In this document: positions 25,389 to 33,593 of the stretch, one piece after another
Layout of the letters: each line of letters begins with the position of its first letter
Numbering within the stretch: position 1 is the stretch's first letter
From: Ahrensia sp. R2A130
GTDB lineage: Bacteria > Pseudomonadota > Alphaproteobacteria > Rhizobiales > Rhizobiaceae
Length of the DNA stretch: 64,000 bases
Assembly: GCF_000179775.1 (NCBI RefSeq)
Contig: NZ_AEEB01000017.1
Location: 434,001-498,000 of the forward strand
Direction: 5' to 3'
Program-made: the position numbers and the translations under genes
The notes under the pieces: model-generated
What the model was told of the DNA's origin: nothing
Seen by the model: only the letters and a program-made list of their open reading frames with translations
Databases searched by the model: none

Positions 25389-25838
25389 ATGAAGCAGCCT
25401 AACAGGCATAAATGGTTGGCCGCTCGACGTTTGCACGAAGCTTACGGTGTCGATCATCACGTTATTGCCGATGTTGCCGACACGACCTTAGCCGCGATCC
25501 GCTATCGCGCATCAAGCGAAGGATGGGGCCACCCTGGCATGGCCTTCGCGCTTCATGCGCGGCTGCTGAAACTCGTTGAGGCGCAGTTCGACCGCATCGC
25601 CAACAGTGATGAAAGTATCGAGAAAACTGCCCGTGCAACTGCGTCGGTGGCGAAGATCGTCGAGGATGCACTCGATCACGATAACAAAGAACGCGAGAAA
25701 TTTGCCAATGATCGATACGCCGATGACAAAAACGGCAGTGACGATGACTGGCGGAAAACTTTCCTCGCGCGAGTGGAAGATGCAGCTCGGGCAGAATGCG
25801 AAGACGGAAACGGGAAACAGCCTCTTAGCGCCATTTGA
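25389..25838 (+). CDS. GTA gp1-like small terminase
   Basis: 149 residues from ATG 25389, with TAGGAG at the proper distance; the frame is open further upstream but would cross the promoter. The N-terminal part (HKWLAARRLHEAYGVDHHVIADV..., ASSEGWG) looks like a small-terminase helix-turn-helix. The middle is helical (suited to oligomer formation) and the C-terminal third strongly charged with Asp/Lys/Glu. In R. capsulatus, g1 encodes the small terminase that supports headful packaging with little sequence specificity. Assignment rests mainly on position directly before the large terminase. Confidence 0.72.
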   Translation: MKQPNRHKWLAARRLHEAYGVDHHVIADVADTTLAAIRYRASSEGWGHPGMAFALHARLLKLVEAQFDRIANSDESIEKTARATASVAKIVEDALDHDNKEREKFANDRYADDKNGSDDDWRKTFLARVEDAARAECEDGNGKQPLSAI

Positions 25839-27087
25839 GCTGGCGAACCAAACCGAAGCGGAGGGATTTTGGCCGCCAAAGGCGCGGCTGTCGCAACTCC
25901 CACCTGAAGGAAATTGGTCGACGTGGTTGCTGATGGGCGGGCGCGGTTCCGGCAAGACCAGAACTGGTGCCGAATGGGTGAAAGGCATGGTTCTCGGTCA
26001 AGACTGGTGCACGCTACGTGCTGTTGGAAGCATTGCGCTTGTGGGTGAAACATATGCGGATATCCGCGAAGTTATGGTGGATGGCGAGTCCGGTCTGTTG
26101 GCTATTCATGCCTCCAATGAGCGCCCGATCTTTGTCAGTTCGCGGCGGCGTCTGGAATGGCAAAACGGAGCGGTAGCACAGCTGTTTTCATCCGAAGATC
26201 CGGATGGCTTGCGTGGGCCGCAATTTGAAATTGCCTGGTGCGATGAATTGGCGAAATGGAAAAACGCCGAAGCGACATGGGACACACTTCAACTTGGTCT
26301 TCGATTGGGTAATTGCCCCCGTCAGGTTGTCACAACAACACCAAAAGCGGTGCCTTTGCTGAAACGGATCATCAACGATCAAGCCACGGTGATTTCGCGC
26401 ATGAGAACGGTAGAAAACGAGGCGCACTTGGCTCCCAATTTTCTGGATCGCGTCACCAAGCTCTACGGCGGCACGTCGCTAGGCCGTCAGGAACTCGACG
26501 GTGAATTGATCGAGGATCGCGAAGACGGTCTTTGGTCACGTCCCATGTTGCAGCGGTGCCGTGTTCGCAAACATCCACCGCTGCAGCGTATCATCGTTGC
26601 CGTCGATCCACCGGTGACCGGCCACGCGCATTCCGATGCATGCGGTCTGGTTGCCGTGGGGCAGGGCGAGGATGGACAAGCCTATATATTGGAGGACCGG
26701 ACGATTGGGGCGGTGTCGCCGGCCCGATGGGCTGCGGCCGCTGTCGCGCTGTACAGGCGGTTGGGCGCAGACCGTCTGGTCATCGAAACCAACCAGGGCG
26801 GCGACATGGCCGAAAGCGTTCTGCGCGCAGTCGATCCTGATCTGGCGATCAAACAGGTGAAGGCAACACGGGGAAAATGGTTGCGGGCCGAGCCCGTAGC
26901 TCACCTTTATGAGCGGGGGCTGGTCCACCACGTCGGGCCGCTGCCAGAACTCGAAGACGAAATGTGCGACTTCGGCCTTGATGGCCTCAGTCGTGGATCA
27001 TCTCCAGACAGGCTCGATGCGCTGGTCTGGGGACTGACGGAATTGATGCTCAAACGGACGGGCTCGCCGCGCGCGCGCTCCATCTGA
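25780..27087 (+). CDS. GTA large terminase (gp2)
   Basis: 435 residues from ATG 25780, overlapping the g1 end by 59 bases (ATG 25744 is an alternative). The ATPase domain has Walker A GGRGSGKT with Lys59, and a Walker B-like AWCDELAKW followed by a TTTPKAVPLL coupling motif. The C-terminal RNase H-like nuclease shows acidic positions in VAVDPPVTGHAHSDACG, VIETNQGGD and SPDRLDALVWGLTEL. It powers and cuts host DNA during packaging into particles. All catalytic landmarks are present, so the gene looks functional. Confidence 0.93.
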   Translation: MQLGQNAKTETGNSLLAPFELANQTEAEGFWPPKARLSQLPPEGNWSTWLLMGGRGSGKTRTGAEWVKGMVLGQDWCTLRAVGSIALVGETYADIREVMVDGESGLLAIHASNERPIFVSSRRRLEWQNGAVAQLFSSEDPDGLRGPQFEIAWCDELAKWKNAEATWDTLQLGLRLGNCPRQVVTTTPKAVPLLKRIINDQATVISRMRTVENEAHLAPNFLDRVTKLYGGTSLGRQELDGELIEDREDGLWSRPMLQRCRVRKHPPLQRIIVAVDPPVTGHAHSDACGLVAVGQGEDGQAYILEDRTIGAVSPARWAAAAVALYRRLGADRLVIETNQGGDMAESVLRAVDPDLAIKQVKATRGKWLRAEPVAHLYERGLVHHVGPLPELEDEMCDFGLDGLSRGSSPDRLDALVWGLTELMLKRTGSPRARSI

Positions 27088-27135
27088 CGACACGGCAGGC
27101 AGCTTTTCGCTGCTGCCCAACAACAGGAACATTTT

Positions 27136-28341
27136 ATGAAACATCCGTTCCGCTGGTTCGCGCCGGCGCGATCCGGCACGTCTGCCGGTCACCAGATTGA
27201 AGAAAAAGCAGCAGCGCCCATGAATTCGGCAATGTTTGCGATAGCTGGTTCCGGCACGGCCATCTGGTCGAATGCCGACTACGCCACAATGGCAAAGCGT
27301 GGCTACATGTCGAACCCGGTCGTCTATCGCTGCATCAGGCACATTGCCCAAACCGCCGCTGCTGTGCCTCTTCTGGCCTATGATGGCGCACAGGAGCTCG
27401 ACACCCATCCAGCGCTCGATCTGCTGCGGCGCCCCAATGAGCGTCAAGGCGGTTCGGATTTTATGGAGGCGCTGATCGGGCATCTTCTGGTGTCCGGCAA
27501 TGCCTATATTCACGGTGCCGCTATTGATGGCGCTCCCCGTGAACTGCATCTTCTGCGTCCCGATCAGGTCGTTGCAACCACAGGCCGTGATGGCTGGGTG
27601 ACGGGTTACGAACACACCAGTGGCACGGCCCGCACCCGATACATGGCTGATGAGGCTGATGGCTGGTTGCCGGTTCTCCATATTGCGCTGTTCCACCCAC
27701 TTGAGGACGCGCAGGGTTTTGCACCGCTTCAAGCTGCGCTGACCGCGCTAGATGTTCACAACGCCGCCAACCGCTGGAACAAGGCGCTGCTGGACAATTC
27801 AGCCCGTCCATCCGGCGCGCTGGTTTATAGCGGTGGCCATGATGACAACCTGACCGACGAGCAATTTTCTCGTCTCAAATCCGAACTGGAAGATGGATAT
27901 ACGGGAACAGCAAGCGCTGGCCGACCTTTGCTCCTCGAAGGCGGTCTCGATTGGAAACCAATGGGGCACAGCCCCAAGGATATGGACTTCATCGAAGCGC
28001 GAAACGGTGCTGCGCGAGATATCGCGCTCGCCTTCGGCGTACCGCCAATGTTGCTAGGAATTCCCGGTGACGCGACCTACGCCAATTACCGCGAGGCCAA
28101 TCGCGCATTTTTACGTCATACGATGGTGCCAACGCTATCGCGCATTCTGGATGGCCTGTCCCACTGGCTTGCCCCCCGCTTCGAGGGCGGGCTGCGCCTG
28201 GCCATGGACGAAGACTGTATCGATGGTCTCGGCGAGGACCGGCAGGCCATATGGGATCGACTGAAAGACGCGGATTATCTGACCGATGATGAGAAACGCG
28301 AGATGTTGGGCTTCTCGCCAATGTCGGAGGCCACAAAATGA
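27136..28341 (+). CDS. GTA portal protein (gp3, HK97 family)
   Basis: 401 residues of the HK97-type phage portal family, the dodecameric ring through which DNA enters and leaves the head. Landmarks are SNPVVYRCIRHIAQTAAAVPL near residues 58-80, RPNERQGGSDFMEALIGHLLVSGNAYI, WNKALLDNSARPSGALVY and, later, FGVPPMLLGIPGDATYANYREANRAF. An AGGAA ribosome site precedes the ATG. The stop overlaps the protease start (ATGA), leaving no room for the small g3.5 gene found here in R. capsulatus. Confidence 0.93.
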   Translation: MKHPFRWFAPARSGTSAGHQIEEKAAAPMNSAMFAIAGSGTAIWSNADYATMAKRGYMSNPVVYRCIRHIAQTAAAVPLLAYDGAQELDTHPALDLLRRPNERQGGSDFMEALIGHLLVSGNAYIHGAAIDGAPRELHLLRPDQVVATTGRDGWVTGYEHTSGTARTRYMADEADGWLPVLHIALFHPLEDAQGFAPLQAALTALDVHNAANRWNKALLDNSARPSGALVYSGGHDDNLTDEQFSRLKSELEDGYTGTASAGRPLLLEGGLDWKPMGHSPKDMDFIEARNGAARDIALAFGVPPMLLGIPGDATYANYREANRAFLRHTMVPTLSRILDGLSHWLAPRFEGGLRLAMDEDCIDGLGEDRQAIWDRLKDADYLTDDEKREMLGFSPMSEATK

Positions 28342-29009
28342 CCGCTGCACCGGAAATCAAACGCAGCGTCCTGCGTGTCGAAGAACTATCCGAAAACGGC
28401 ACCTTCAGCGGTTACGCCAGCCTTTTCGGTAAAACCGATCTTGGGAAGGATCGCGTCGAACGGGGTGCATTCCGCAAATCGCTGAAAGTCCGAGGCGTCG
28501 CAGGCGTCCGCATGTTGTACCAACATGATCCGGCAAGTCCCATAGGGACATGGCTCGACATTCGCGAGGATGCGAAAGGGCTTCTGGTAAAGGGGCGCAT
28601 TGTCGAAGACACGCCTCGTGGTGCCGAAGTTCTGACTCTCATGCGCGCTGGTGCGGTGGACGGCTTGTCCATCGGTTTCAAAACGATCCGCTCGAAGCCC
28701 GCAGGGCAGGCAGGCGTGCGCTCAATTCTCGAAGCCGATCTTTGGGAAATTTCTATCGTGACCTTCCCGATGCTGCCGCAAGCGCGGGTATCGCAAGTCA
28801 AATCGGGTGCCGGACAGGCTTTGCCGTCCGTTCGCACCTTCGAACGCTGGCTCACGCGGGATGCTGGGCTGTCGAGAAGTCAGGCGAAGACGATCATCGC
28901 CAAGGGCTTCGTCCACCTTTCGGGTCAGCGGGACGCTGCGCCTACTTCAGCCGATATGGCCGCCAGAATTCGGCAGGCCACCGCGCTGATGCAATCTCAC
29001 CGCACATAA
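28338..29009 (+). CDS. GTA prohead maturation protease (gp4)
   Basis: 223-residue HK97-type prohead protease (peptidase family U35) that trims the capsid protein's N-terminal scaffold during head maturation. The catalytic histidine is in YQHDPASPIG and the serine in DGLSIGF, with TFPMLPQA after the core. The last 70 residues (FERWLTRDAGLSRSQAK...) are a helical extension common in GTA versions. Start overlaps the portal stop by 4 bases. Confidence 0.92.
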   Translation: MTAAPEIKRSVLRVEELSENGTFSGYASLFGKTDLGKDRVERGAFRKSLKVRGVAGVRMLYQHDPASPIGTWLDIREDAKGLLVKGRIVEDTPRGAEVLTLMRAGAVDGLSIGFKTIRSKPAGQAGVRSILEADLWEISIVTFPMLPQARVSQVKSGAGQALPSVRTFERWLTRDAGLSRSQAKTIIAKGFVHLSGQRDAAPTSADMAARIRQATALMQSHRT

Positions 29010-29034
29010 CGAAATTGAACAGGACGTGTTGCAC

Positions 29035-30291
29035 ATGACCGCACACCACACCGCCGCCCCCGAAACGAAAATGGGAACTGGTACAGACGTCGCCGAAGCT
29101 TTCGACGACTTCATGATGGCCTTCGAGGCCTTCAAGGAAACCAACGACGAGCGCCTCGCGCAAATCGAAACACAAGTCACCGCCGATCCGGTAACCGAAG
29201 AAAAGATGGCCCGGATCGACCGCGCTGTCGAAGACCATAAACGCCGCCTCGACAACATGCTGCTGAAAAGTCAGCGACCATCTCTGTCGTCCGGTGGCGT
29301 TGTCACCAGCGCAGCGCAGATGGAGCACAAATCGGGCTTCCACTCTTACATGCGAAACGGCTCCGATCATGGCCTTCGCGGGCTGGAAGAGAAGGCGATG
29401 TCCGTCTCATCCGACCCCGATGGCGGCTACCTCGTGCCGGAGGAATTGTCGACCGAGATCGGTCGTCGCCTTGCTGCTATCTCGCCCATCCGCTCGATTG
29501 CCAGCGTTCGTGAGGTCTCCGGCAACGTCTATAAAAAGCCGTTCGCATCCACCGGTCCGGTGGTCGGCTGGGTCGGCGAAACGGAGGCTCGGGCAATCAC
29601 CGCGTCGCCGTCGCTGGCCGAACTGCAGTTCCCGACAATGGAACTCTACGCCATGCCGGCAGCAACTTCTGTGTTGCTGGAAGATACGGCCATCGATCTA
29701 GACCGATGGATTGGCGAAGAAGTCGAAGTGGCGTTTGCCGAGCAGGAAAGCGCTGCCTTCATCAACGGTGATGGCGTCAATAAACCTACAGGCTTCTTGA
29801 GCGCCTCGCAGGTTGATGAGACCAACTGGTCATGGGGCAATCTCGGCACCATCGCCACGGGCGCTGCAGGTGAGTTCGATCCGGCAACAGGTGCCGACGT
29901 GCTGGTGGATACGATCTACGCGCTGAAGGCGGGCTACCGTCAGAACGCCAGCTTCGTGATGAACCGCCGAACCCAGGCGGAAATCCGTAAGTTGAAAGAC
30001 GCCGATGGAAACTACCTGTGGCAGGCTCCGGCCATGCCGGGCACTGCAGCGATGCTGATGGGCTTCCCGGTCGTTGAAGCGGAAGACATGCCGGACATTG
30101 CCAACGACGAAACGGCAATCGCCTTCGGCGACTTCCGTCGCGGTTACCTCGTGGTGGACCGGACCGGCGTTCGCGTGTTGCGCGATCCGTATTCTGCAAA
30201 ACCCTACGTGCTCTTCTACACCACCAAGCGTGTTGGCGGCGGTATTCAGGACTTCGATGCCATCAAACTGGTGAAATTCGGCACGGCGTAA
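29035..30291 (+). CDS. GTA major capsid protein (gp5, HK97 fold)
   Basis: 418 residues from ATG 29035 (AGGA 10 bases upstream; a GTG at 29026 is too close to it). The first 100 residues form an acidic coiled-coil delta domain expected to be removed by gp4. The HK97 major capsid core follows, with DPDGGYLVPEEL, GWVGETEARAIT, SAAFINGDGVNKPTGFL, FVMNRRTQAEIRKLKDADGNYLW and GFPVVEAEDMP. Forms the icosahedral shell. Base composition and codon choice look more biased here than in the distal tail genes, in line with high expression. A double hairpin follows the gene. Confidence 0.94.
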   Translation: MTAHHTAAPETKMGTGTDVAEAFDDFMMAFEAFKETNDERLAQIETQVTADPVTEEKMARIDRAVEDHKRRLDNMLLKSQRPSLSSGGVVTSAAQMEHKSGFHSYMRNGSDHGLRGLEEKAMSVSSDPDGGYLVPEELSTEIGRRLAAISPIRSIASVREVSGNVYKKPFASTGPVVGWVGETEARAITASPSLAELQFPTMELYAMPAATSVLLEDTAIDLDRWIGEEVEVAFAEQESAAFINGDGVNKPTGFLSASQVDETNWSWGNLGTIATGAAGEFDPATGADVLVDTIYALKAGYRQNASFVMNRRTQAEIRKLKDADGNYLWQAPAMPGTAAMLMGFPVVEAEDMPDIANDETAIAFGDFRRGYLVVDRTGVRVLRDPYSAKPYVLFYTTKRVGGGIQDFDAIKLVKFGTA

Positions 30292-30306
30292 GCCCCTCCC
30301 ACTTGC

Positions 30307-30392
30307 GGTGGATCGGGTTCTAGAACCCGCCCGATCCACCTTCCGTGCCGTCAGACGGCCCTGCTTTCGCATGTCGAGAGTGGGGCCGTTTT
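30307..30392 (+). terminator. Tandem hairpins and intrinsic terminator between capsid and connector genes
   Basis: First hairpin: perfect 11-base stem, 30307-30317 with 30330-30340, also containing the palindrome GGGTTCTAGAACCC. Second hairpin: ACGGCCC/GGGCCGT (30355-30361 with 30383-30389), extended inside by CTTTCG/CGAGAG, then a T run to 30392. The second has every feature of a rho-independent terminator, yet sits inside the operon. Likely a partial terminator that boosts capsid over downstream products. Confidence 0.8.
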
Positions 30393-30436
30393 TGTTTTCA
30401 GAAACGGGTTCCCATCAATTTCGGGAGAAAGATCAC

Positions 30437-31009
30437 ATGACCACAGCCATAATCACGCCGCCTGCACTGGAGCCGTTAACGCTCGCAGATGCGAAACTGC
30501 ATTTGCGTATCGAACATGCCGATGAAGACGACTTCATCACTCAAACCATCGCTGCCGCCCGTCAGTATGTCGAAGCGGTTACTGGCGAACGCATGTTGAC
30601 CCAAGCCTGGCGGCAATACGTTTCCGACTGGCCGTCCAACCGAGGCGTGCGTCTGGAAATTTCGCCGGTCCAATCTGTAGTGGCCGTCACTGCATTCGAC
30701 CGTGAAGGTGTGCCTCATCAGATCGCGCCGGAAGACACGGAACTCGTGCGCGGCAGTCGCCCGCAACTGTTGATGTTTTCCGCAAGCGTCGATCCGAGTT
30801 TGGCGGCAAATGGTCTGGAGATCGATCTGACGGTCGGGCAGGGCGACCTTCCCACGGATGTTTCGCCCGCACTGCGACAGGCCGTCGCGATGCTGGTAGC
30901 CCATTGGTACGAATTTCGGGGCGCCGTCTCGCCATCGCAACAGCCCGTATCGCTGCCCGCCGGTCTCGACGCGTTGCTGCGTCCCTTCAAACGTGTGGGG
31001 CTGACATGA
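30437..31009 (+). CDS. GTA head-tail connector (gp6-like)
   Basis: 190 residues from ATG 30437 with GGGAGA upstream. Matches the head-tail connector family (gp6/phiE125 gp8-like): PLTLADAKLHLRIEHADEDDFI at the N-terminus and AARQYVEAVTGERML, QAWRQYVSDWP, SPVQSVVAVTAFD, then LRQAVAMLVAHWYEFRGAV. It forms the adaptor ring beneath the portal. It starts 45 bases after the intra-operon terminator. Stop overlaps the next ATG. Confidence 0.88.
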   Translation: MTTAIITPPALEPLTLADAKLHLRIEHADEDDFITQTIAAARQYVEAVTGERMLTQAWRQYVSDWPSNRGVRLEISPVQSVVAVTAFDREGVPHQIAPEDTELVRGSRPQLLMFSASVDPSLAANGLEIDLTVGQGDLPTDVSPALRQAVAMLVAHWYEFRGAVSPSQQPVSLPAGLDALLRPFKRVGLT

Positions 31010-31341
31010 GCCGAACTTTTCACGATCCCGGTGCGCTGAACCACCGTATGGGCCTGGAAAGTTTGCTCGAAACCGCTGACGGTATCGGCTCGCTCGACAA
31101 GCAGTTTCAACCGGTGGCTACCGTATGGGCTGCCCTCGAACCGAAGCGCCATGATGAACGCCTGCTCGCGCAACAGATCGACGAACAGGGTAGTCACATC
31201 ATCACAATCCGCTTTCGACCCGACGTGGCGACCGGTTGGCGCTTTGTGGAAGGCGACCGTTCGTTCGAGATCGTCGCCATCACCGACCCCGACGAGCGAC
31301 ACCGCTATCTGCAATGCCATACGAAGGAGGTCGCTCGATGA
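31006..31341 (+). CDS. GTA head-tail adaptor / head closure protein (gp7-like)
   Basis: 111 residues in ATGA overlap with both neighbours. It has the SPP1 gp16/HK97 head-closure pattern: an N-terminal GALNHRMGLESL..., TVWAALEPKRHDE, ITIRFRPDVATGWRFVEGDRSFEIVAITDPDERHRYL and a short end. These small beta-barrel proteins close the connector after packaging and receive the tail. Confidence 0.87.
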   Translation: MSRTFHDPGALNHRMGLESLLETADGIGSLDKQFQPVATVWAALEPKRHDERLLAQQIDEQGSHIITIRFRPDVATGWRFVEGDRSFEIVAITDPDERHRYLQCHTKEVAR

Positions 31342-31577
31342 ACCTGTCGTTGAAATTGACCGCCAATTCGCTGTCGCGTGCGTTGACGCAGCTGACAAAA
31401 ACACCTGCCTTCGATGACGCCATGGAAACTGCGGCTAACGAAGCTGCTGATCGCCTCGAACCGTCTTTGGCAGCATCAGGCAGCGATTTTCAGCCGCGCA
31501 TTGTGTCGAGCGCTAACGGTCCTGTTCTCAAGGCCGCCGCAACCGATGCAGCTATTGTGCGCGAGGTGCTGACATGA
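31338..31577 (+). CDS. Small GTA protein between head closure and tail terminator
   Basis: 79 residues with start and stop each overlapping a neighbour by 4 bases, strong evidence that it is translated. N-terminus LSLKLTANSLSRALTQLTK, then an acidic helix EAADRLEPSLAASG. Position and size suggest a reduced HK97 gp10-like neck protein, which is usually longer (over 100 residues). I cannot prove that from sequence. No motif indicates enzymatic function. Confidence 0.7.
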   Translation: MNLSLKLTANSLSRALTQLTKTPAFDDAMETAANEAADRLEPSLAASGSDFQPRIVSSANGPVLKAAATDAAIVREVLT

Positions 31578-31990
31578 AGGATGCAACTCTCGCTGTTCAT
31601 AAGGCAGCGTACCAAGCGCTTTATGCCGACACCGACCTACAAGCCGAACTCGGTGGCGCGCGTATTTTTGACCGGGTGCCGGAACGCGCCCGCCCGCCTT
31701 ACGTCGTTCTGGGTGATGCGCGCAGCGACGACTGGAGCACCGCGACCGAAGGCGGCGAAGCCATCGTTTTCTTCGTTCACATTTGGACCCGCAGTGGTCA
31801 CCGGCGCGACAACCATGCGCTGCAGGCCCACGCAAAACGCATCCTCACCGCAGATGGCCTGACCATCGAAGACCACCATCTCGTGGCGCAACGCTATCAG
31901 TTTTCCGACACGAGACGCGACCGCTTGCACGGTTATCTGCACGGCGTGCTGCGTTTTCGTGCGGTTACCGAACCTGTGACCAACATCTGA
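31574..31990 (+). CDS. GTA DUF3168 protein, tail terminator (gp8-like)
   Basis: 138 residues of DUF3168, the tail-terminator/tail-completion family that caps the tail tube. Landmarks are ALYADTDLQAELGGARIFDRVPERARPPYVVLGDARSDDW-type segments in the first half and HIWTRSGHRRDNHALQAHAKRIL in the second. ATGA overlap with the preceding small gene; the tube gene follows after 24 bases. Confidence 0.9.
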   Translation: MKDATLAVHKAAYQALYADTDLQAELGGARIFDRVPERARPPYVVLGDARSDDWSTATEGGEAIVFFVHIWTRSGHRRDNHALQAHAKRILTADGLTIEDHHLVAQRYQFSDTRRDRLHGYLHGVLRFRAVTEPVTNI

Positions 31991-32014
31991 TCCCACCACA
32001 TTCAGGAGGCCATC

Positions 32015-32431
32015 ATGGCTGCCCAAAAAGGAAAAGATCTTCTGCTGAAGATCATCGACCCCATCTCACAACTTCCCACCACGGTTGCTGGAATGCGAAG
32101 CCGACGCATCGCATTCAACGCTGAAAGTGTCGACGTGACGGATTTCGAAAGCGCCGGTCGCTGGCGTGAACTGCTGGCAGGCGCAGGGGTTCAACGCGCT
32201 GCGATTTCCGGCTCCGGCATATTCAAAGACGCTGCGTCCGACGCGAAAATCCGCACGCAGTTTTTTGCTGGTGCGGTCACGCGCTTCCAAACCGTATTGC
32301 CGGACTTCGGCACGCTCGAAGGCGACTTCCAGATCGTATCGCTAGAGTACGGCGCGGAACATAATGGCGAAGTGACCTTCGACATGTCGCTGGAATCTGC
32401 AGGTGCGATCACCTTCACGGCAGCAGCCTAA
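32015..32431 (+). CDS. GTA major tail protein, TP901-1 family (gp9)
   Basis: 138 residues of the TP901-1 major tail tube family. Landmarks are AAQKGKDLLLKI, TVAGMRSRRIAFNAESVDVT, AGRWRELLAGAGVQ and SGSGIFKD. The C-terminus is a Thr/Ala-rich strand. A full AGGAGG ribosome site stands 6 bases before the ATG, in keeping with a high-copy structural protein. Its stop shares one base with the next start (TAATG). Confidence 0.93.
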   Translation: MAAQKGKDLLLKIIDPISQLPTTVAGMRSRRIAFNAESVDVTDFESAGRWRELLAGAGVQRAAISGSGIFKDAASDAKIRTQFFAGAVTRFQTVLPDFGTLEGDFQIVSLEYGAEHNGEVTFDMSLESAGAITFTAAA

Positions 32432-32778
32432 TGGTGAACCGTCATCGTGGAGAAATACCCGCACGGCTGGACGGCCGCGATTGGACCATGTGTTTGACAC
32501 TTGGCGCGTTGGCAGAGTTGGAAGCTGCATTCGAAGCTGATGATCTGCAAACGCTCGCCGAGCGTTTTTCAAAAGGCAAGCTTCGCGCGCGAGATCTGAG
32601 CCGCATCATTACAGCCGGGCTGCGCGGGGCAGGGCACTTGGTCGAGCTGGAAGAGGTAGAGCAGATGCAGGCTGACGGCGGCGCAATCGGCTTCGCGCGA
32701 CTGGCTGGCGAACTGCTGCAAGTCACCTTTGGCGAACCCTTCGATGAAAATAATGTTCAGGCAAAAGTCATTGGCTGA
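32431..32778 (+). CDS. GTA tail chaperone-like protein (gp10)
   Basis: 115 residues of the gene transfer agent family found only in GTA clusters (gp10-like, tail assembly chaperone group). Landmarks are GEIPARLDGRDWTMCLTLGALAELEAAF and LRARDLSRIITAGLRGAG. Begins within the stop of the tube gene. Its end overlaps the following chaperone gene in a different frame, as in phage G/T tail chaperone pairs. Confidence 0.88.
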   Translation: MVNRHRGEIPARLDGRDWTMCLTLGALAELEAAFEADDLQTLAERFSKGKLRARDLSRIITAGLRGAGHLVELEEVEQMQADGGAIGFARLAGELLQVTFGEPFDENNVQAKVIG

Positions 32779-33004
32779 GCCGCAACCGTTTCCATGGGCT
32801 GAAGCCATGGCCTTCGGCTTCGGGCGCTTGAAACTTTCATCGGCTGAATTCTGGGCACTCACCTTACCGGAACTGGCAGCTGCTATGCGCGCTTACGGTT
32901 TGGGTGAGCCAAATACTGTCGATCGAGACTGGTTGAATGGGGCGCTCAAAGACCACCCTGACCCGCAGCCAAACATCACTATGGGAGATGAATATGACCG
33001 ATGA
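32744..33004 (+). CDS. GTA tail assembly chaperone (gp10.1, rcc01693-like)
   Basis: About 86 residues in a frame shifted relative to gp10, overlapping it by 35 bases. Recognisable as the phage tail assembly chaperone of GTAs by PFPWAEAMAFGFGRLKLSSAEFWALTLPELAAAM. The start is uncertain (ATG 32744 or 32753, TTG 32729), and none has a clear ribosome site, so it may be translated by coupling or frameshifting from gp10. The following tape measure gene overlaps its end by 11 bases. Confidence 0.8.
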   Translation: MKIMFRQKSLAEPQPFPWAEAMAFGFGRLKLSSAEFWALTLPELAAAMRAYGLGEPNTVDRDWLNGALKDHPDPQPNITMGDEYDR

Positions 33005-33575
33005 TGAATTGGCCGTCACCATACCGGTAAAGGCTGACATAGCACCGTTTTCGGACGCCTTGGGCAGTCTGGAAAAGCAGAGCGACCGTTTCGGCCGCGC
33101 CTTTTCCAGTAGCCTCAAATCCGCTGTCACCAGTGGGCGCAGTTTCAACGACACGTTGAAAGACATGGCACTGCGCATGAGTTCCATCGCGTTGGATGCA
33201 GGTTTCAAACCTCTTGAGAACCTGGCGTCGGGGTTATTCCAGAACCTTGCCTCAGCTCTCGTCCCATCTGGTTTCGGTGGGGGCGGGGGAACACCCGCAA
33301 TCACGCCGTTTGCAAAAGGTGGGATCGTCGCTTCGCCCACTTTTTTCGGCTCCGGCGGCAGCGTTGGGTTGATGGGTGAGGCAGGTGCAGAAGCCATTAT
33401 GCCGCTGTCCCGCGGCAGCGATGGCAAGCTGGGTGTGAAGATGCAGGGCGGCTCTGCTCCCGTGAATGTGACGTTCAACGTGTCCACCCCGGATGCCACC
33501 AGCTTCCGGCGGTCGCAGTCGCAGCTGTCCGCAATGCTCGCCCGCACTGTCGGTCGCGGTCAGCGCAATCTCTGA
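32994..33575 (+). CDS. GTA tape measure protein (gp11)
   Basis: 193 residues from ATG 32994 (GGGAG upstream; ATG 32988 is possible). Very short for a tape measure protein, as is normal in GTAs with short tails. The N-terminal helix region (PFSDALGSLEKQSDRFGRAFSSSLKSAV...) is followed by a Gly-rich stretch (SGFGGGGG), then the FAKGGIVASPTFF...GLMGEAGAEAIMPLSRGSDGKLGV motif that ends many tape measure proteins. Sets tail length. Confidence 0.9.
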   Translation: MTDDELAVTIPVKADIAPFSDALGSLEKQSDRFGRAFSSSLKSAVTSGRSFNDTLKDMALRMSSIALDAGFKPLENLASGLFQNLASALVPSGFGGGGGTPAITPFAKGGIVASPTFFGSGGSVGLMGEAGAEAIMPLSRGSDGKLGVKMQGGSAPVNVTFNVSTPDATSFRRSQSQLSAMLARTVGRGQRNL

Positions 33576-33593
33576 TTTGAAAAGGGCGCAACG

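Noticed and set aside
26998-27732. 244-residue open frame antisense to the terminase end and portal
   Set aside because: Lies opposite two clear GTA genes; composition typical of antisense shadows in GC-rich codon positions.
30308-30436. Upstream extension of the connector gene from 30308
   Set aside because: It overlaps the two hairpins; ATG 30437 matches family N-termini and has a ribosome site.
30718-31404. 228-residue open frame antisense to connector and adaptor genes
   Set aside because: Opposes three overlapping GTA genes; no domain signal.
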